A DNA stretch of 64,000 nucleotides from Balanoglossus misakiensis (lineage: Eukaryota > Hemichordata). The notes beneath the pieces were generated by a model. It was given only the letters and a program-made list of their open reading frames with translations, ran no database searches and was not told the DNA's origin. Position numbers and translations under genes: made by a program. The stretch covers positions 1,922,001-1,986,000 of the forward strand of contig CM082589.2 of assembly GCA_040954595.2 (NCBI GenBank). Direction: 5' to 3'. Of this stretch, positions 51,900-64,000 are shown piece after piece (within the stretch, counting starts at the first letter, position 1; every line of letters begins with the position of its first letter).

Positions 51900-52450
51900 A
51901 CCAAATTTCGAAAATTGGCAAACTCGAAAAATCGTCGATTTTTCAACATTTTCCTGAGCTATAACCCATGGTTTTTTCAAAAAATGACCAAATTTCGAAA
52001 ATTGGCAAACTCGAAAAATCGTCGATTTTTCAACATTTTCCTGAGCTATATCCCATGGTTTTTTCAAAAAATGACCAAATTTCGAAAATTGGCAAACTCG
52101 AAAATCGTCGATTTTTCAACATTTTCCTGAGCTATAACCCATGGTTTTTTCAAAAAATGACCAAATTTCGAAAATTGGCAAACTCGAAAAATCGTCGATT
52201 TTTCAACATTTTCCTGAGCTATAACCCATGGTTTTTTAAAAAAATGACCAAATTTCGAAAATTGGCAAACTCGAAAAATCGTCGATTTTTCAACATTTTC
52301 CTGAGCTATAACCCATGGTTTTTTCAAAAAATGACCAAATTTCGAAAATTGGCAAACTCGAAAAATCGTCGATTTTTCAACATTTTCCTGAGCTATAACC
52401 CATGGTTTTTTCAAAAAATGACCAAATTTCGAAAATTGGCAAACTCGAAA
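51900..52450. repeat. Block of seven consecutive ATTGGCAAAC variant units
   Basis: Seven adjacent subfamily A units carry ATTGGCAAAC instead of ATTCGCAAAC. Elsewhere this variant is scattered (for example at 50341, 51121, 51301 and 51390). The run points to recent local amplification of one variant. Confidence 0.8.
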
Positions 52451-55397
52451 AATCGTCGATTTTTCAACATTTTCCTGAGCTATAACCCATGGATTTTTCA
52501 AAAAATGACCAAATTTCGAAAATTCGCAAACTCGAAAAATCGTCGATTTTTCAACATTTTCCTGAGCTATAACCCCTAGTTTTTTCAAAAAATGACCAAA
52601 TTTCTGAAAATTCGCAAACTCGAATAATCGTCGATTTTTCAACATTTTCCTGAGCTATAACCCATGGTTTTTTCAAAAAATGACCAAATTTCGAAAATTC
52701 GCAAACTCGAAAAATCGTCGATTTTTCAACATTTTCCTGAGCTATAACCCATGGTTTTTTCAAAAAATGACCAAATTTCGAAAATTCGCAAACTCGAAAA
52801 ATCGTCGATTTTTCAACATTTTCCTGAGCTATAACCCATGGTTTTTCAAAAAATGACCAAATTTCGAAAATTCGCAAACTCGAAAAAATCGTCGATTTTT
52901 CAACATTTTCCTGAACTATAACCCATGGTTTTTTCAAAAAATGACCAAATTTCGAAAATTCGCAAACTCGAAAAATCGTCGATTTTTCAACATTTTCCTG
53001 AGCTATAACCCATGGTTTTTTCAAAAAATGACCAAATTTCGAAAATTCGCAAACTCGAAAATCGTCGATTTTTCAACATTTTCCTGAGCTATAACCCATG
53101 GTTTTTTCAAAAAATGACCAAATTTCGAAAATTCGCAAACTCGAAAAATCGTCGATTTTTCAACATTTTCCTGAGCTATAACCCATGGTTTTTTCAAAAA
53201 ATGACCAAATTTCGAAAATTCGCAAACTCGAAAATCGTCGATTTTTCAACATTTTCCTGAGCTATAACCCATGGTTTTTTCAAAAAATGACCAAATTTCG
53301 AAAATTCGCAAACTCGAAAAATCGTCGATTTTTCAACATTTTCCTGAGCTATAACCCATGGTTTTTTCAAAAAATGACCAAATTTCGAAATTCGGCAAAC
53401 TCGAAAAATCGTCGATTTTCAACATTTTCCTGAGCTATAACCCATGGTTTTTTCAAAAAATGACCAAATTTCGAAAATTCGCAAACTCGAAAAATCGTCG
53501 ATTTTTCAACATTTTCCTGAGCTATAACCCATGGTTTTTCATAAAATGACCAAATTTCGAAAATTCGCAAACTCGAAAAATCGTCGATTTTTCAACATTT
53601 TCCTGAGCTATAACCCATGGTTTTTCAAAAAATGACAAATTTCGAAAATTCGCAAACTCGAAAATCGTCGATTTTTCAACATTTTCCTGAGCTATAACCC
53701 ATGGTTTTTTCAAAAAAATGACCAAATTTCGAAAATTCGCAAACTCGAAAAATCGTCGATTTTTCAACATTTTCCTGAGCTATAACCCATGGTTTTTTCA
53801 AAAAATGACCAAATTCGAAAATTCGCAAACTCGAAAAATCGTCGATTTTTCAACATTTTCCTGAGCTATAACCCATGGTTTTTCAAAAAATGACCAAATT
53901 TCGAAAAATCGCAAACTCGAAAAATCGTCGATTTTTCAACATTTTCCTGAGCTATAACCCATGGTTTTTTCAAAAAATGACCAAATTTCGAAAATTCGCA
54001 AACTCGAAAAATCGTCGATTTTTCAACATTTTCCTGAGCTATAACCCATGGTTTTTTCAAAAAATGACCAAATTTCGAAAATTCGCAAACTCGAAAAATC
54101 GTCGATTTTTCAACATTTTCCTGAGCTATAACCCATGGTTTTTTCAAAAAATGACCAAATTTCGAAAATTCGCAAACTCGAAAAATCGTCGATTTTTCAA
54201 CATTTTCCTGAGCTATAACCCATGGTTTTTTCAAAAAATGACCAAATTTCGAAAATTCGCAAACTCGAAAAATCGTCGATTTTTCAACATTTTCCTGAGC
54301 TATAACCCATGGTTTTTTCAAAAAATGACCAAATTTCGAAAATTCGCAAACTCGAAAATCGTCGATTTTTCAACATTTTCCTGAGCTATAACCCATGGTT
54401 TTTTCAAAAAATGACCAAATTTCGAAAATTCGGCAAACTCGAAAATCGTCGATTTTTCAACATTTTCCTGAGCTATAACCCATGGATTTTTCAAAAAATG
54501 ACAAAATTTCGAAAATTCGCAAACTCGAAAAATCGTCGATTTTTCAACATTTTCCTGAGCTATAACCCATGGTTTTTTTCAAAAAATGACCAAATTTCGA
54601 AAATTCGCAAACTCGAAAAATCGTCGATTTTTCAACATTTTCCTGAGCTATAACCCATGGTTTTTTTCAAAAAATGACCAAATTTCGAAAATTCGCAAAC
54701 TCGAAAAATCGTCGATTTTTCAACATTTTCCTGAGCTATAACCCATGTTTTTTCAAAAATGACCAAATTTCGAAAATTCGCAAACTCGAAAAATCGTCGA
54801 TTTTTCAACATTTTCCTGAGCTATAACCCATGGTTTTTTCAAAAAATGACCAAATTTCGAAAATTCGCAAACTCGAAAAATCGTCGATTTTTCAACATTT
54901 TACTGAGCTATAGACCCATGGTTTTTTTCAAAAAATGACCAAATTTCGAAAATTCGCAAACTCGAAAAATCGTCGATTTTCAACATTTTCCTGAGCTATA
55001 ACCCATGGTTTTTTCAAAAAATGACCAAATTTCGAAAATTCGCAAACTCGAAAATCGTCGATTTTTCAACATTTTCCTGAGCTATAACCCATGGTTTTTT
55101 CAAAAAATGACCAAATTCGAAAATTCGCAAACTCGAAAAATCGTCGATTTTTCAACATTTTCCTGAGCTATAACCCATGGTTTTTTCAAAAATGACCAAA
55201 TTTCGAAAATTCGCAAACTCGAAAAATCGTCGATTTTTCAACATTTTTCTGAGCTATAACCCATGGTTTTTTCAAAAAATGACCAAATTTCGAAATTCGC
55301 AAACTCGAAAAATCGTCGATTTTTCAACATTTTCCTGAGCTATAACCCATGGTTTTTTTCAAAAAATGACCAAATTTACTCTCCGAAGATCTCGCAA

Positions 55398-55497
55398 NNN
55401 NNNNNNNNNNNNNNNNNNNNNNNNNNNNNNNNNNNNNNNNNNNNNNNNNNNNNNNNNNNNNNNNNNNNNNNNNNNNNNNNNNNNNNNNNNNNNNNNN
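55398..55497. other. Assembly gap of 100 N
   Basis: Exactly 100 N, the conventional filler for a gap of unknown size. It lies at the junction between the two satellite subfamilies. The 20 bases before it (55378-55397) and the first bases after it do not fit either repeat unit, so the true junction is unresolved. Confidence 0.98.
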
Positions 55498-58400
55498 CGA
55501 ATCCCCCCCTTCGAAAGTTGGGAAAAGTCGAAAAATCGGCGATTTTTGACGATTTTCCTAAGCTATAACCCATGATTTCTTCAAAAAATCGACGAATTTC
55601 GAAAGTTGGGAAAAGTCGAAAAATCGGCGATTTTTGACGATTTTCCTGAGCTATAACCCATGATTTCTTCAAAAATCGACGAATTTCGAAAGTTGGGAAA
55701 AGTCGAAAAATCGGCGATTTTTGACGATTTTCCTGAGCTATAACCCATGATTTCTTCAAAAATCGACGAATTTCGAAAGTTGGGAAAAGTCGAAAAATCG
55801 GCGATTTTTGACGATTTTCCTGAGCTATAACCCATGATTTCTTCAAAAATCGACGAATTTCGAAAGTTGGGAAAAGTCGAAAAATTCGGCGATTTTTGAC
55901 GATTTTCCTGAGCTATAACCCATGATTTCTTCAAAAATCGACGAATTTCGAAAGTTGGGAAAAGTCGAAAATTCGGCGATTTTTGACGATTTTCCTGAGC
56001 TATAACCCATGATTTCTTCAAAAATCGACGAATTTCGAAAGTTGGGAAAAGTCGAAAATTCGGCGATTTTTGACGATTTTCCTGAGCTATAACCCATGAT
56101 TTCTTCAAAAATCGACGAATTTCGAAAGTTGGGAAAAGTCGAAAATTCGGCGATTTTTGACGATTTTCCTGAGCTATAACCCATGATTTCTTCAAAAATC
56201 GACGAATTTCGAAAGTTGGGAAAAGTCGAAAATTCGGCGATTTTTGACGATTTTCCTGAGCTATAACCCATGATTTCTTCAAAAATCGACGAATTTCGAA
56301 AGTTGGGAAAAGTCGAAAATTCGGCGATTTTTGACGATTTTCCTGAGCTATAACCCATGATTTCTTCAAAAATCGACGAATTTCGAAAGTTGGGAAAAGT
56401 CGAAAAATCGGCGATTTTTGACGATTTTCCTGAGCTATAACCCATGATTTCTTCAAAAATCGACGAATTTCGAAAGTTGGGAAAAGTCGAAAATTCGGCG
56501 ATTTTTGACGATTTTCCTGAGCTATAACCCATGATTTCTTCAAAAATCGACGAATTTCGTAAGTTGGGAAAAGTCGAAAATTCGGCGATTTTTGACGATT
56601 TTCCTGAGCTATAACCCATGATTTCTTCAAAAATCGACGAATTTCGAAAGTTGGGAAAAGTCGAAAAATCGGCGATTTTTGACGATTTTCCTGAGCTATA
56701 ACCCATGATTTCTTCAAAAATCGACGAATTTCGAAAGTTGGGAAAAGTCGAAAAATCGGCGATTTTTGACGATTTTCCTGAGCTATAACCCATGATTTCT
56801 TCAAAAATCGACGAATTTCGAAAGTTGGGAAAAGTCGAAAAATCGGCGATTTTTGACGATTTTCCTGAGCTATAACCCATGATTTCTTCAAAAATCGACG
56901 AATTTCGAAAGTTGGGAAAAGTCGAAAAATCGGCGATTTTTGACGATTTTCCTGAGCTATAACCCATGATTTCTTCAAAAATCGACGAATTTCGAAAGTT
57001 GGGAAAAGTCGAAAAATCGGCGATTTTTGACGATTTTCCTGAGCTATAACCCATGATTTCTTCAAAAATCGACGAATTTCGAAAGTTGGGAAAAGTCGAA
57101 AATTCGGCGATTTTTGACGATTTTCCTGAGCTATAACCCATGATTTCTTCAAAAATCGACGAATTTCGAAAGTTGGGAAAAGTCGAAAATTCGGCGATTT
57201 TTGACGATTTTCCTGAGCTATAACCCATGATTTCTTCAAAAATCGACGAATTTCGAAAGTTGGGAAAAGTCGAAAATTCGGCGATTTTTGACGATTTTCC
57301 TGAGCTATAACCCATGATTTCTTCAAAAATCGACGAATTTCGAAAGTTGGGAAAAGTCGAAAAATCGGCGATTTTTGACGATTTTCCTGAGCTATAACCC
57401 ATGATTTCTTCAAAAATCGACGAATTTCGAAAGTTGGGAAAAGTCGAAAAATCGGCGATTTTTGACGATTTTCCTGAGCTATAACCCATGATTTCTTCAA
57501 AAATCGACGAATTTCGAAAGTTGGGAAAAGTCGAAAAATCGGCGATTTTTGACGATTTTCCTAGCTATAACCCATGATTTCTTCAAAAATCGACGAATTT
57601 CGAAAGTTGGGAAAAGTCGAAAAATCGGCGATTTTTGACGATTTTCCTGAGCTATAACCCATGATTTCTTCAAAAATCGACGAATTTCGAAAGTTGGGAA
57701 AAGTCGAAAAATCGGCGATTTTTGACGATTTTCCTGAGCTATAACCCATGATTTCTTCAAAAATCGACGAATTTCGAAAGTTGGGAAAAGTCGAAAAATC
57801 GGCGATTTTTGACGATTTTCCTGAGCTATAACCCATGATTTCTTCAAAAATCGACGAATTTCGAAAGTTGGGAAAAGTCGAAAATTCGGCGATTTTTGAC
57901 GATTTTCCTGAGCTATAACCCATGATTTCTTCAAAAATCGACGAATTTCGAAAGTTGGGAAAAGTCGAAAATTCGGCGATTTTTGACGATTTTCCTGAGC
58001 TATAACCCATGATTTCTTCAAAAATCGACGAATTTCGAAAGTTGGGAAAAGTCGAAAAATCGGCGATTTTTGACGATTTTCCTGAGCTATAACCCATGAT
58101 TTCTTCAAAAATCGACGAATTTCGAAAGTTGGGAAAAGTCGAAAAATCGGCGATTTTTGACGATTTTCCTGAGCTATAACCCATGATTTCTTCAAAAATC
58201 GACGAATTTCGAAAGTTGGGAAAAGTCGAAAAATCGGCGATTTTTGACGATTTTCCTGAGCTATAACCCATGATTTCTTCAAAAATCGACGAATTTCGAA
58301 AGTTGGGAAAAGTCGAAAAATCGGCGATTTTTGACGATTTTCCTGAGCTATAACCCATGATTTCTTCAAAAATCGACGAATTTCGAAAGTTGGGAAAAGT

Positions 58401-61400
58401 CGAAAATTCGGCGATTTTTGACGATTTTCCTGAGCTATAACCCATGATTTCTTCAAAAATCGACGAATTTCGAAAGTTGGGAAAAGTCGAAAAATCGGCG
58501 ATTTTTGACGATTTTCCTGAGCTATAACCCATGATTTCTTCAAAAATCGACGAATTTCGAAAGTTGGGAAAAGTCGAAAAATCGGCGATTTTTGACGATT
58601 TTCCTGAGCTATAACCCATGATTTCTTCAAAAATCGACGAATTTCGAAAGTTGGGAAAAGTCGAAAAATCGGCGATTTTTGACGATTTTCCTGAGCTATA
58701 ACCCATGATTTCTTCAAAAATCGACGAATTTCGAAAGTTGGGAAAAGTCGAAAATTCGGCGATTTTTGACGATTTTCCTGAGCTATAACCCATGATTTCT
58801 TCAAAAATCGACGAATTTCGAAAGTTGGGAAAAGTCGAAAATTCGGCGATTTTTGACGATTTTCCTGAGCTATAACCCATGATTTCTTCAAAAATCGACG
58901 AATTTCGAAAGTTGGGAAAAGTCGAAAATTCGGCGATTTTTGACGATTTTCCTGAGCTATAACCCATGATTTCTTCAAAAATCGACGAATTTCGAAAGTT
59001 GGGAAAAGTCGAAAATTCGGCGATTTTTGACGATTTTCCTGAGCTATAACCCATGATTTCTTCAAAAATCGACGAATTTCGAAAGTTGGGAAAAGTCGAA
59101 AAATCGGCGATTTTTGACGATTTTCCTGAGCTATAACCCATGATTTCTTCAAAAATCGACGAATTTCGAAAGTTGGGAAAAGTCGAAAATTCGGCGATTT
59201 TTGACGATTTTCCTGAGCTATAACCCATGATTTCTTCAAAAATCGACGAATTTCGAAAGTTGGGAAAAGTCGAAAATTCGGCGATTTTTGACGATTTTCC
59301 TGAGCTATAACCCATGATTTCTTCAAAAATCAACGAATTTCGAAAGTTGGGAAAAGTCGAAAAATCGGCGATTTTTGACGATTTTCCTGAGCTATAACCC
59401 ATGATTTCTTCAAAAATCGACGAATTTCGAAAGTTGGGAAAAGTCGAAAAATCGGCGATTTTTGACGATTTTCCTGAGCTATAACCCATGATTTCTTCAA
59501 AAATCGACGAATTTCGAAAGTTGGGAAAAGTCGAAAATTCGGCGATTTTTGACGATTTTCCTGAGCTATAACCCATGATTTCTTCAAAAATCGACGAATT
59601 TCGAAAGTTGGGAAAAGTCGAAAAATCGGCGATTTTTGACGATTTTCCTGAGCTATAACCCATGATTTCTTCAAAAATCGACGAATTTCGAAAGTTGGGA
59701 AAAGTCGAAAAATCGGCGATTTTTGACGATTTTCCTGAGCTATAACCCATGATTTCTTCAAAAATCGACGAATTTCGAAAGTTGGGAAAAGTCGAAAAAT
59801 CGGCGATTTTTGACGATTTTCCTGAGCTATAACCCATGATTTCTTCAAAAATCGACGAATTTCGAAAGTTGGGAAAAGTCGAAAATTCGGCGATTTTTGA
59901 CGATTTTCCTGAGCTATAACCCATGATTTCTTCAAAAATCGACGAATTTCGAAAGTTGGGAAAAGTCGAAAAATCGGCGATTTTTGACGATTTTCCTGAG
60001 CTATAACCCATGATTTCTTCAAAAATCGACGAATTTCGAAAGTTGGGAAAAGTCGAAAATTCGGCGATTTTTGACGATTTTCCTGAGCTATAACCCATGA
60101 TTTCTTCAAAAATCGACGAATTTCGAAAGTTGGGAAACGTCGAAAAATCGGCGATTTTTGACGATTTTCCTGAGCTATAACCCATGATTTCTTCAAAAAT
60201 CGACGAATTTCGAAAGTTGGGAAACGTCGAAAATTCGGCGATTTTTGACGATTTTCCTGAGCTATAACCCATGATTTCTTCAAAAATCGACGAATTTCGA
60301 AAGTTGGGAAAAGTCGAAAATTCGGCGAATTTTGACGATTTTCCTGAGCTATAACCCATGATTTCTTCAAAAATCGACGAATTTCGAAAGTTGGGAAAAG
60401 TCGAAAATTCGGCGATTTTTGACGATTTTCCTGAGCTATAACCCATGATTTCTTCAAAAATCGACGAATTTCGAAATTTGGGAAAAGTCGAAAATTCGGC
60501 GATTTTTGACGATTTTCCTGAGCTATAACCCATGATTTCTTCAAAAATCGACGAATTTCGAAAGTTGGGAAAAGTCGAAAATTCGCCGATTTTTGACGAT
60601 TTTCCTGAGCTATAACCCATGATTTCTTCAAAAATCGACGAATTTCGAAAGTTGGGAAAAGTCGAAAATTCGGCGATTTTTGACGATTTTCCTGAGCTAT
60701 AACCCATGATTTCTTCAAAAATCAACGAATTTCGAAAGTTGGGAAAAGTCGAAAAATCGGCGATTTTTGACGATTTTCCTGAGCTATAACCCATGATTTC
60801 TTCAAAAATCGACGAATTTCGAAAGTTGGGAAAAGTCGAAAAATCGGCGATTTTTGACGATTTTCCTGAGCTATAACCCATGATTTCTTCAAAAATCGAC
60901 GAATTTCGTAAGTTGGGAAAAGTCGAAAATTCGGCGATTTTTGACGATTTTCCTGAGCTATAACCCATGATTTCTTCAAAAATCGACGAATTTCGAAAGT
61001 TGGGAAAAGTCGAAAAATCGGCGATTTTTGACGATTTTCCTGAGCTATAACCCATGATTTCTTCAAAAATCGACGAATTTCGAAAGTTGGGAAAAGTCGA
61101 AAAATCGGCGATTTTTGACGATTTTCCTGAGCTATAACCCATGATTTCTTCAAAAATCGACGAATTTCGAAAGTTGGGAAAAGTCGAAAAATCGGCGATT
61201 TTTGACGATTTTCCTGAGCTATAACCCATGATTTCTTCAAAAATCGACGAATTTCGAAAGTTGGGAAAAGTCGAAAATTCGGCGATTTTTGACGATTTTC
61301 CTGAGCTATAACCCATGATTTCTTCAAAAATCGACGAATTTCGAAAGTTGGGAAACGTCGAAAATTCGGCGATTTTTGACGATTTTCCTGAGCTATAACC

Positions 61401-64000
61401 CATGATTTCTTCAAAAATCGACGAATTTCGAAAGTTGGGAAAAGTCGAAAATTCGGCGAATTTTGACGATTTTCCTGAGCTATAACCCATGATTTCTTCA
61501 AAAATCGACGAATTTCGAAAGTTGGGAAAAGTCGAAAATTCGGCGATTTTTGACGATTTTCCTGAGCTATAACCCATGATTTCTTCAAAAATCGACGAAT
61601 TTCGAAATTTGGGAAAAGTCGAAAATTCGGCGATTTTTGACGATTTTCCTGAGCTATAACCCATGATTTCTTCAAAAATCGACGAATTTCGAAAGTTGGG
61701 AAAAGTCGAAAATTCGCCGATTTTTGACGATTTTCCTGAGCTATAACCCATGATTTCTTCAAAAATCGACGAATTTCGAAAGTTGGGAAAAGTCGAAAAT
61801 TCGGCGATTTTTGACGATTTTCCTGAGCTATAACCCATGATTTCTTCAAAAATCAACGAATTTCGAAAGTTGGGAAAAGTCGAAAAATCGGCGATTTTGA
61901 CGATTTTCCTGAGCTATAACCCATGATTTCTTCAAAAATCGACGAATTTCGAAAGTTGGGAAAAGTCGAAAAATCGGCGATTTTTGACGATTTTCCTGAG
62001 CTATAACCCATGATTTCTTCAAAAATCGACGAATTTCGTAAGTTGGGAAAAGTCGAAAATTCGGCGATTTTTGACGATTTTCCTGAGCTATAACCCATGA
62101 TTTCTTCAAAAATCGACGAATTTCGAAAGTTGGGAAAAGTCGAAAAATCGGCGATTTTTGACGATTTTCCTGAGCTATAACCCATGATTTCTTCAAAAAT
62201 CGACGAATTTCGAAAGTTGGGAAAAGTCGAAAAATCGGCGATTTTTGACGATTTTCCTGAGCTATAACCCATGATTTCTTCAAAAATCGACGAATTTCGA
62301 AAGTTGGGAAAAGTCGAAAAATCGGCGATTTTGACGATTTTCCTGAGCTATAACCCATGATTTCTTCAAAAATCGACGAATTTCGAAAGTTGGGAAAAGT
62401 CGAAAATTCGGCGATTTTTGACGATTTTCCTGAGCTATTACCCATGATTTCTTCAAAAATCGACGAATTTCGAAAGTTGGGAAAAGTCGAAAATTCGGCG
62501 ATTTTTGACGATTTTCCTGAGCTATAACCCATGATTTCTTCAAAAATCGACGAATTTCGAAAGTTGGGAAAAGTCGAAAATTCGGCGATTTTTGACGATT
62601 TTCCTGAGCTATAACCCATGATTTCTTCAAAATCGACGAATTTCGAAAGTTGGGAAAAGTCGAAAAATCGGCGATTTTTGACGATTTTCCTGAGCTATAA
62701 CCCATGATTTCTTCAAAAATCGACGAATTTCGAAAGTTGGGAAAAGTCGAAAAATCGGCGATTTTTGACGATTTTCCTGAGCTATAACCCATGATTTCTT
62801 CAAAAATCGACGAATTTCGAAAGTTGGGAAAAGTCGAAAAATCGGCGATTTTTGACGATTTTCCTGAGCTATAACCCATGATTTCTTCAAAAATCGACGA
62901 ATTTCGAAAGTTGGGAAAAGTCGAAAAATCGGCGATTTTTGACGATTTTCCTGGGAATAACCCATGATTTCTTCAAAAATCGACGAATTTCGAAAGTTGG
63001 GAAAAGTCGAAAATTCGGCGATTTTTGACGATTTTCCTGAGCTATAACCCATGATTTCTTCAAAAATCGACGAATTTCGAAAGTTGGGAAAAGTCGAAAA
63101 ATCGGCGATTTTGACGATTTTCCTGAGCTATAACCCATGATTTCTTCAAAAATCGACGAATTTCGAAAGTTGGGAAAAGTCGAAAATTCGGCGATTTTTG
63201 ACGATTTTCCTGAGCTATAACCCATGATTTCTTCAAAAATCGACGAATTTCGTAAGTTGGGAAAAGTCGAAATTCGGCGATTTTTGACGATTTTCCTGAG
63301 CTATAACCCATGATTTCTTCAAAAATCGACGAATTTCGAAAGTTGGGAAACGTCGAAAATTCGGCGATTTTTGACGATTTTCCTGAGCTATAACCCATGA
63401 TTTCTTCAAAAATCGACGAATTTCGAAAGTTGGGAAAAGTCGAAAATTCGGCGAATTTTGACGATTTTCCTGAGCTATAACCCATGATTTCTTCAAAAAT
63501 CGACGAATTTCGAAAGTTGGGAAAAGTCGAAAATTCGGCGATTTTTGACGATTTTCCTGAGCTATAACCCATGATTTCTTCAAAAATCGACGAATTTCGA
63601 AATTTGGGAAAAGTCGAAAATTCGGCGATTTTTGACGATTTTCCTGAGCTATAACCCATGATTTCTTCAAAAATCGACGAATTTCGAAAGTTGGGAAAAG
63701 TCGAAAATTCGCCGATTTTTGACGATTTTCCTGAGCTATAACCCATGATTTCTTCAAAAATCGACGAATTTCGAAAGTTGGGAAAAGTCGAAAATTCGGC
63801 GATTTTTGACGATTTTCCTGAGCTATAACCCATGATTTCTTCAAAAATCAACGAATTTCGAAAGTTGGGAAAAGTCGAAAAATCGGCGATTTTGACGATT
63901 TTCCTGAGCTATAACCCATGATTTCTTCAAAAATCGACGAATTTCGAAAGTTGGGAAAAGTCGAAAAATCGGCGATTTTTGACGATTTTCCTGAGCTATA
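55498..64000. repeat. 87-bp tandem satellite, subfamily B (about 98 units, continues past window)
   Basis: Unit anchor: CTGAGCTATAACCCATGATT, CTTCAAAAATCGACGAATTTC, GAAAGTTGGGAAAAGTCG, then AAAAATCGG or AAAATTCGG and CGATTTTTGACGATTTTC. The period is 87 bp and it is roughly 80% identical to subfamily A by eye, so the two share an ancestor. Units are highly homogeneous. The minus strand is open in two frames over long distances (one apparent frame of 1431 codons at 57561-61856), which follows from the 3 x 29 period. No initiation context, splice signals or conserved domain support expression. The array continues beyond the right edge. Confidence 0.97.
60217..63860. repeat. Higher-order repeat within subfamily B (1131 bp, 13 units)
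   Basis: Five diagnostic variants recur in fixed order three times. GAAACGTCG is at 60221, 61352 and 63347. GCGAATTTTGACG follows TTCG at 60321, 61452 and 63447. TCGAAATTTGGG is at 60471, 61602 and 63597. ATTCGCCGAT is at 60581, 61712 and 63707. ATCAACG has its C at 60723, 61854 and 63849. Every first interval is 1131 bp (13 units) and every second is 1995 bp (23 units less six single-base deletions). A lone ATCAACG at 59331 lies 16 units before the first. Confidence 0.9.

Larger units (their letters stand above)
46587..55377. repeat. 87-bp tandem satellite, subfamily A (about 101 units)
   Basis: Unit anchor: CTGAGCTATAACCCATGG, then T6-C-A6, ATTTCGAAAATTCGCAAAC and TCGAAAAATCGTCGATTTTTC. 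The period is exactly 87 bp, with about 101 copies. The left edge (46587 to about 46720) is degenerate, as is usual for satellite ends. Units up to about 52.6 kb are almost identical; beyond that, single-base homopolymer indels become frequent. Because 87 is 3 x 29, frames stay open on both strands and produce 29-residue repeated pseudo-proteins. Variants between units change these residues freely and frames break, so no coding role is supported. About 5 CpG per unit. No transposon ends were seen. Confidence 0.97.

Noticed and set aside
57561-61856. A 1431-codon minus-strand reading frame in satellite B
   Set aside because: Same cause; a second minus-strand frame is open over much of the same span, and there is no domain, promoter or splice evidence.
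55498-64000. A CENP-B-box-like string (TTTCGAAAGTTGGG) in satellite B
   Set aside because: The essential A and CGGG positions of the box do not match, so a CENP-B box is not supported.
46587-64000. A CRISPR-like array
   Set aside because: There are no unique spacers between repeats; the units are head-to-tail identical and the genome is animal.

Overview
This is a eukaryotic, animal window. The one gene I can support is an intronless SoxC-family transcription factor (27256-28332, + strand). Its HMG box, central Ser-Pro motif and C-terminal activation motif closely resemble the vertebrate Sox4/Sox11/Sox12 group, but it is a single short gene. With the large unmethylated-looking CpG-rich domain around it, this suggests an invertebrate, plausibly a marine deuterostome such as a hemichordate, echinoderm or cephalochordate. 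The species is not determinable from sequence alone.

Layout. (1) 1 to about 15.1 kb: AT-rich, CpG-poor non-coding DNA with microsatellites and a few more complex, locally CpG-richer islands that could be cis-regulatory modules. It could be intergenic DNA or an intron of an unseen neighbour. (2) About 15.1-26.5 kb: CpG-dense, non-coding, with a cluster of POU octamers at 18.7-20.1 kb. (3) 26.5-29.0 kb: the SoxC locus, with a palindromic SOX-type site, a POU octamer, CCAAT and GC boxes, a TATA-like box, the CDS, and an AT-rich 3' UTR with an AATAAA signal. (4) 29.0-46.6 kb: CpG-rich non-coding DNA with compound microsatellites, long G/C homopolymers, hairpins and E-box clusters. No second protein gene or RNA gene could be supported. 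(5) 46.6-64.0 kb: a very large tandem array of an 87-bp satellite in two diverged subfamilies (A, about 101 units; B, about 98 units) separated by a 100-N assembly gap. The array runs off the right edge.

The most striking signals are the 87-bp satellite and the motif content around SoxC. The satellite has exact 3 x 29 periodicity, dyad-symmetric centres spaced at half a unit, and higher-order repeats of 1131 and 1305 bp. Around SoxC, the 9-mer CATAGCAAC (an RFX X-box half) recurs seven times and POU octamers are clustered. Very long apparent reading frames inside the satellite come from a period that is a multiple of three and are not called as genes. No integrated virus, toxin gene, CRISPR array, rRNA or tRNA was recognised.
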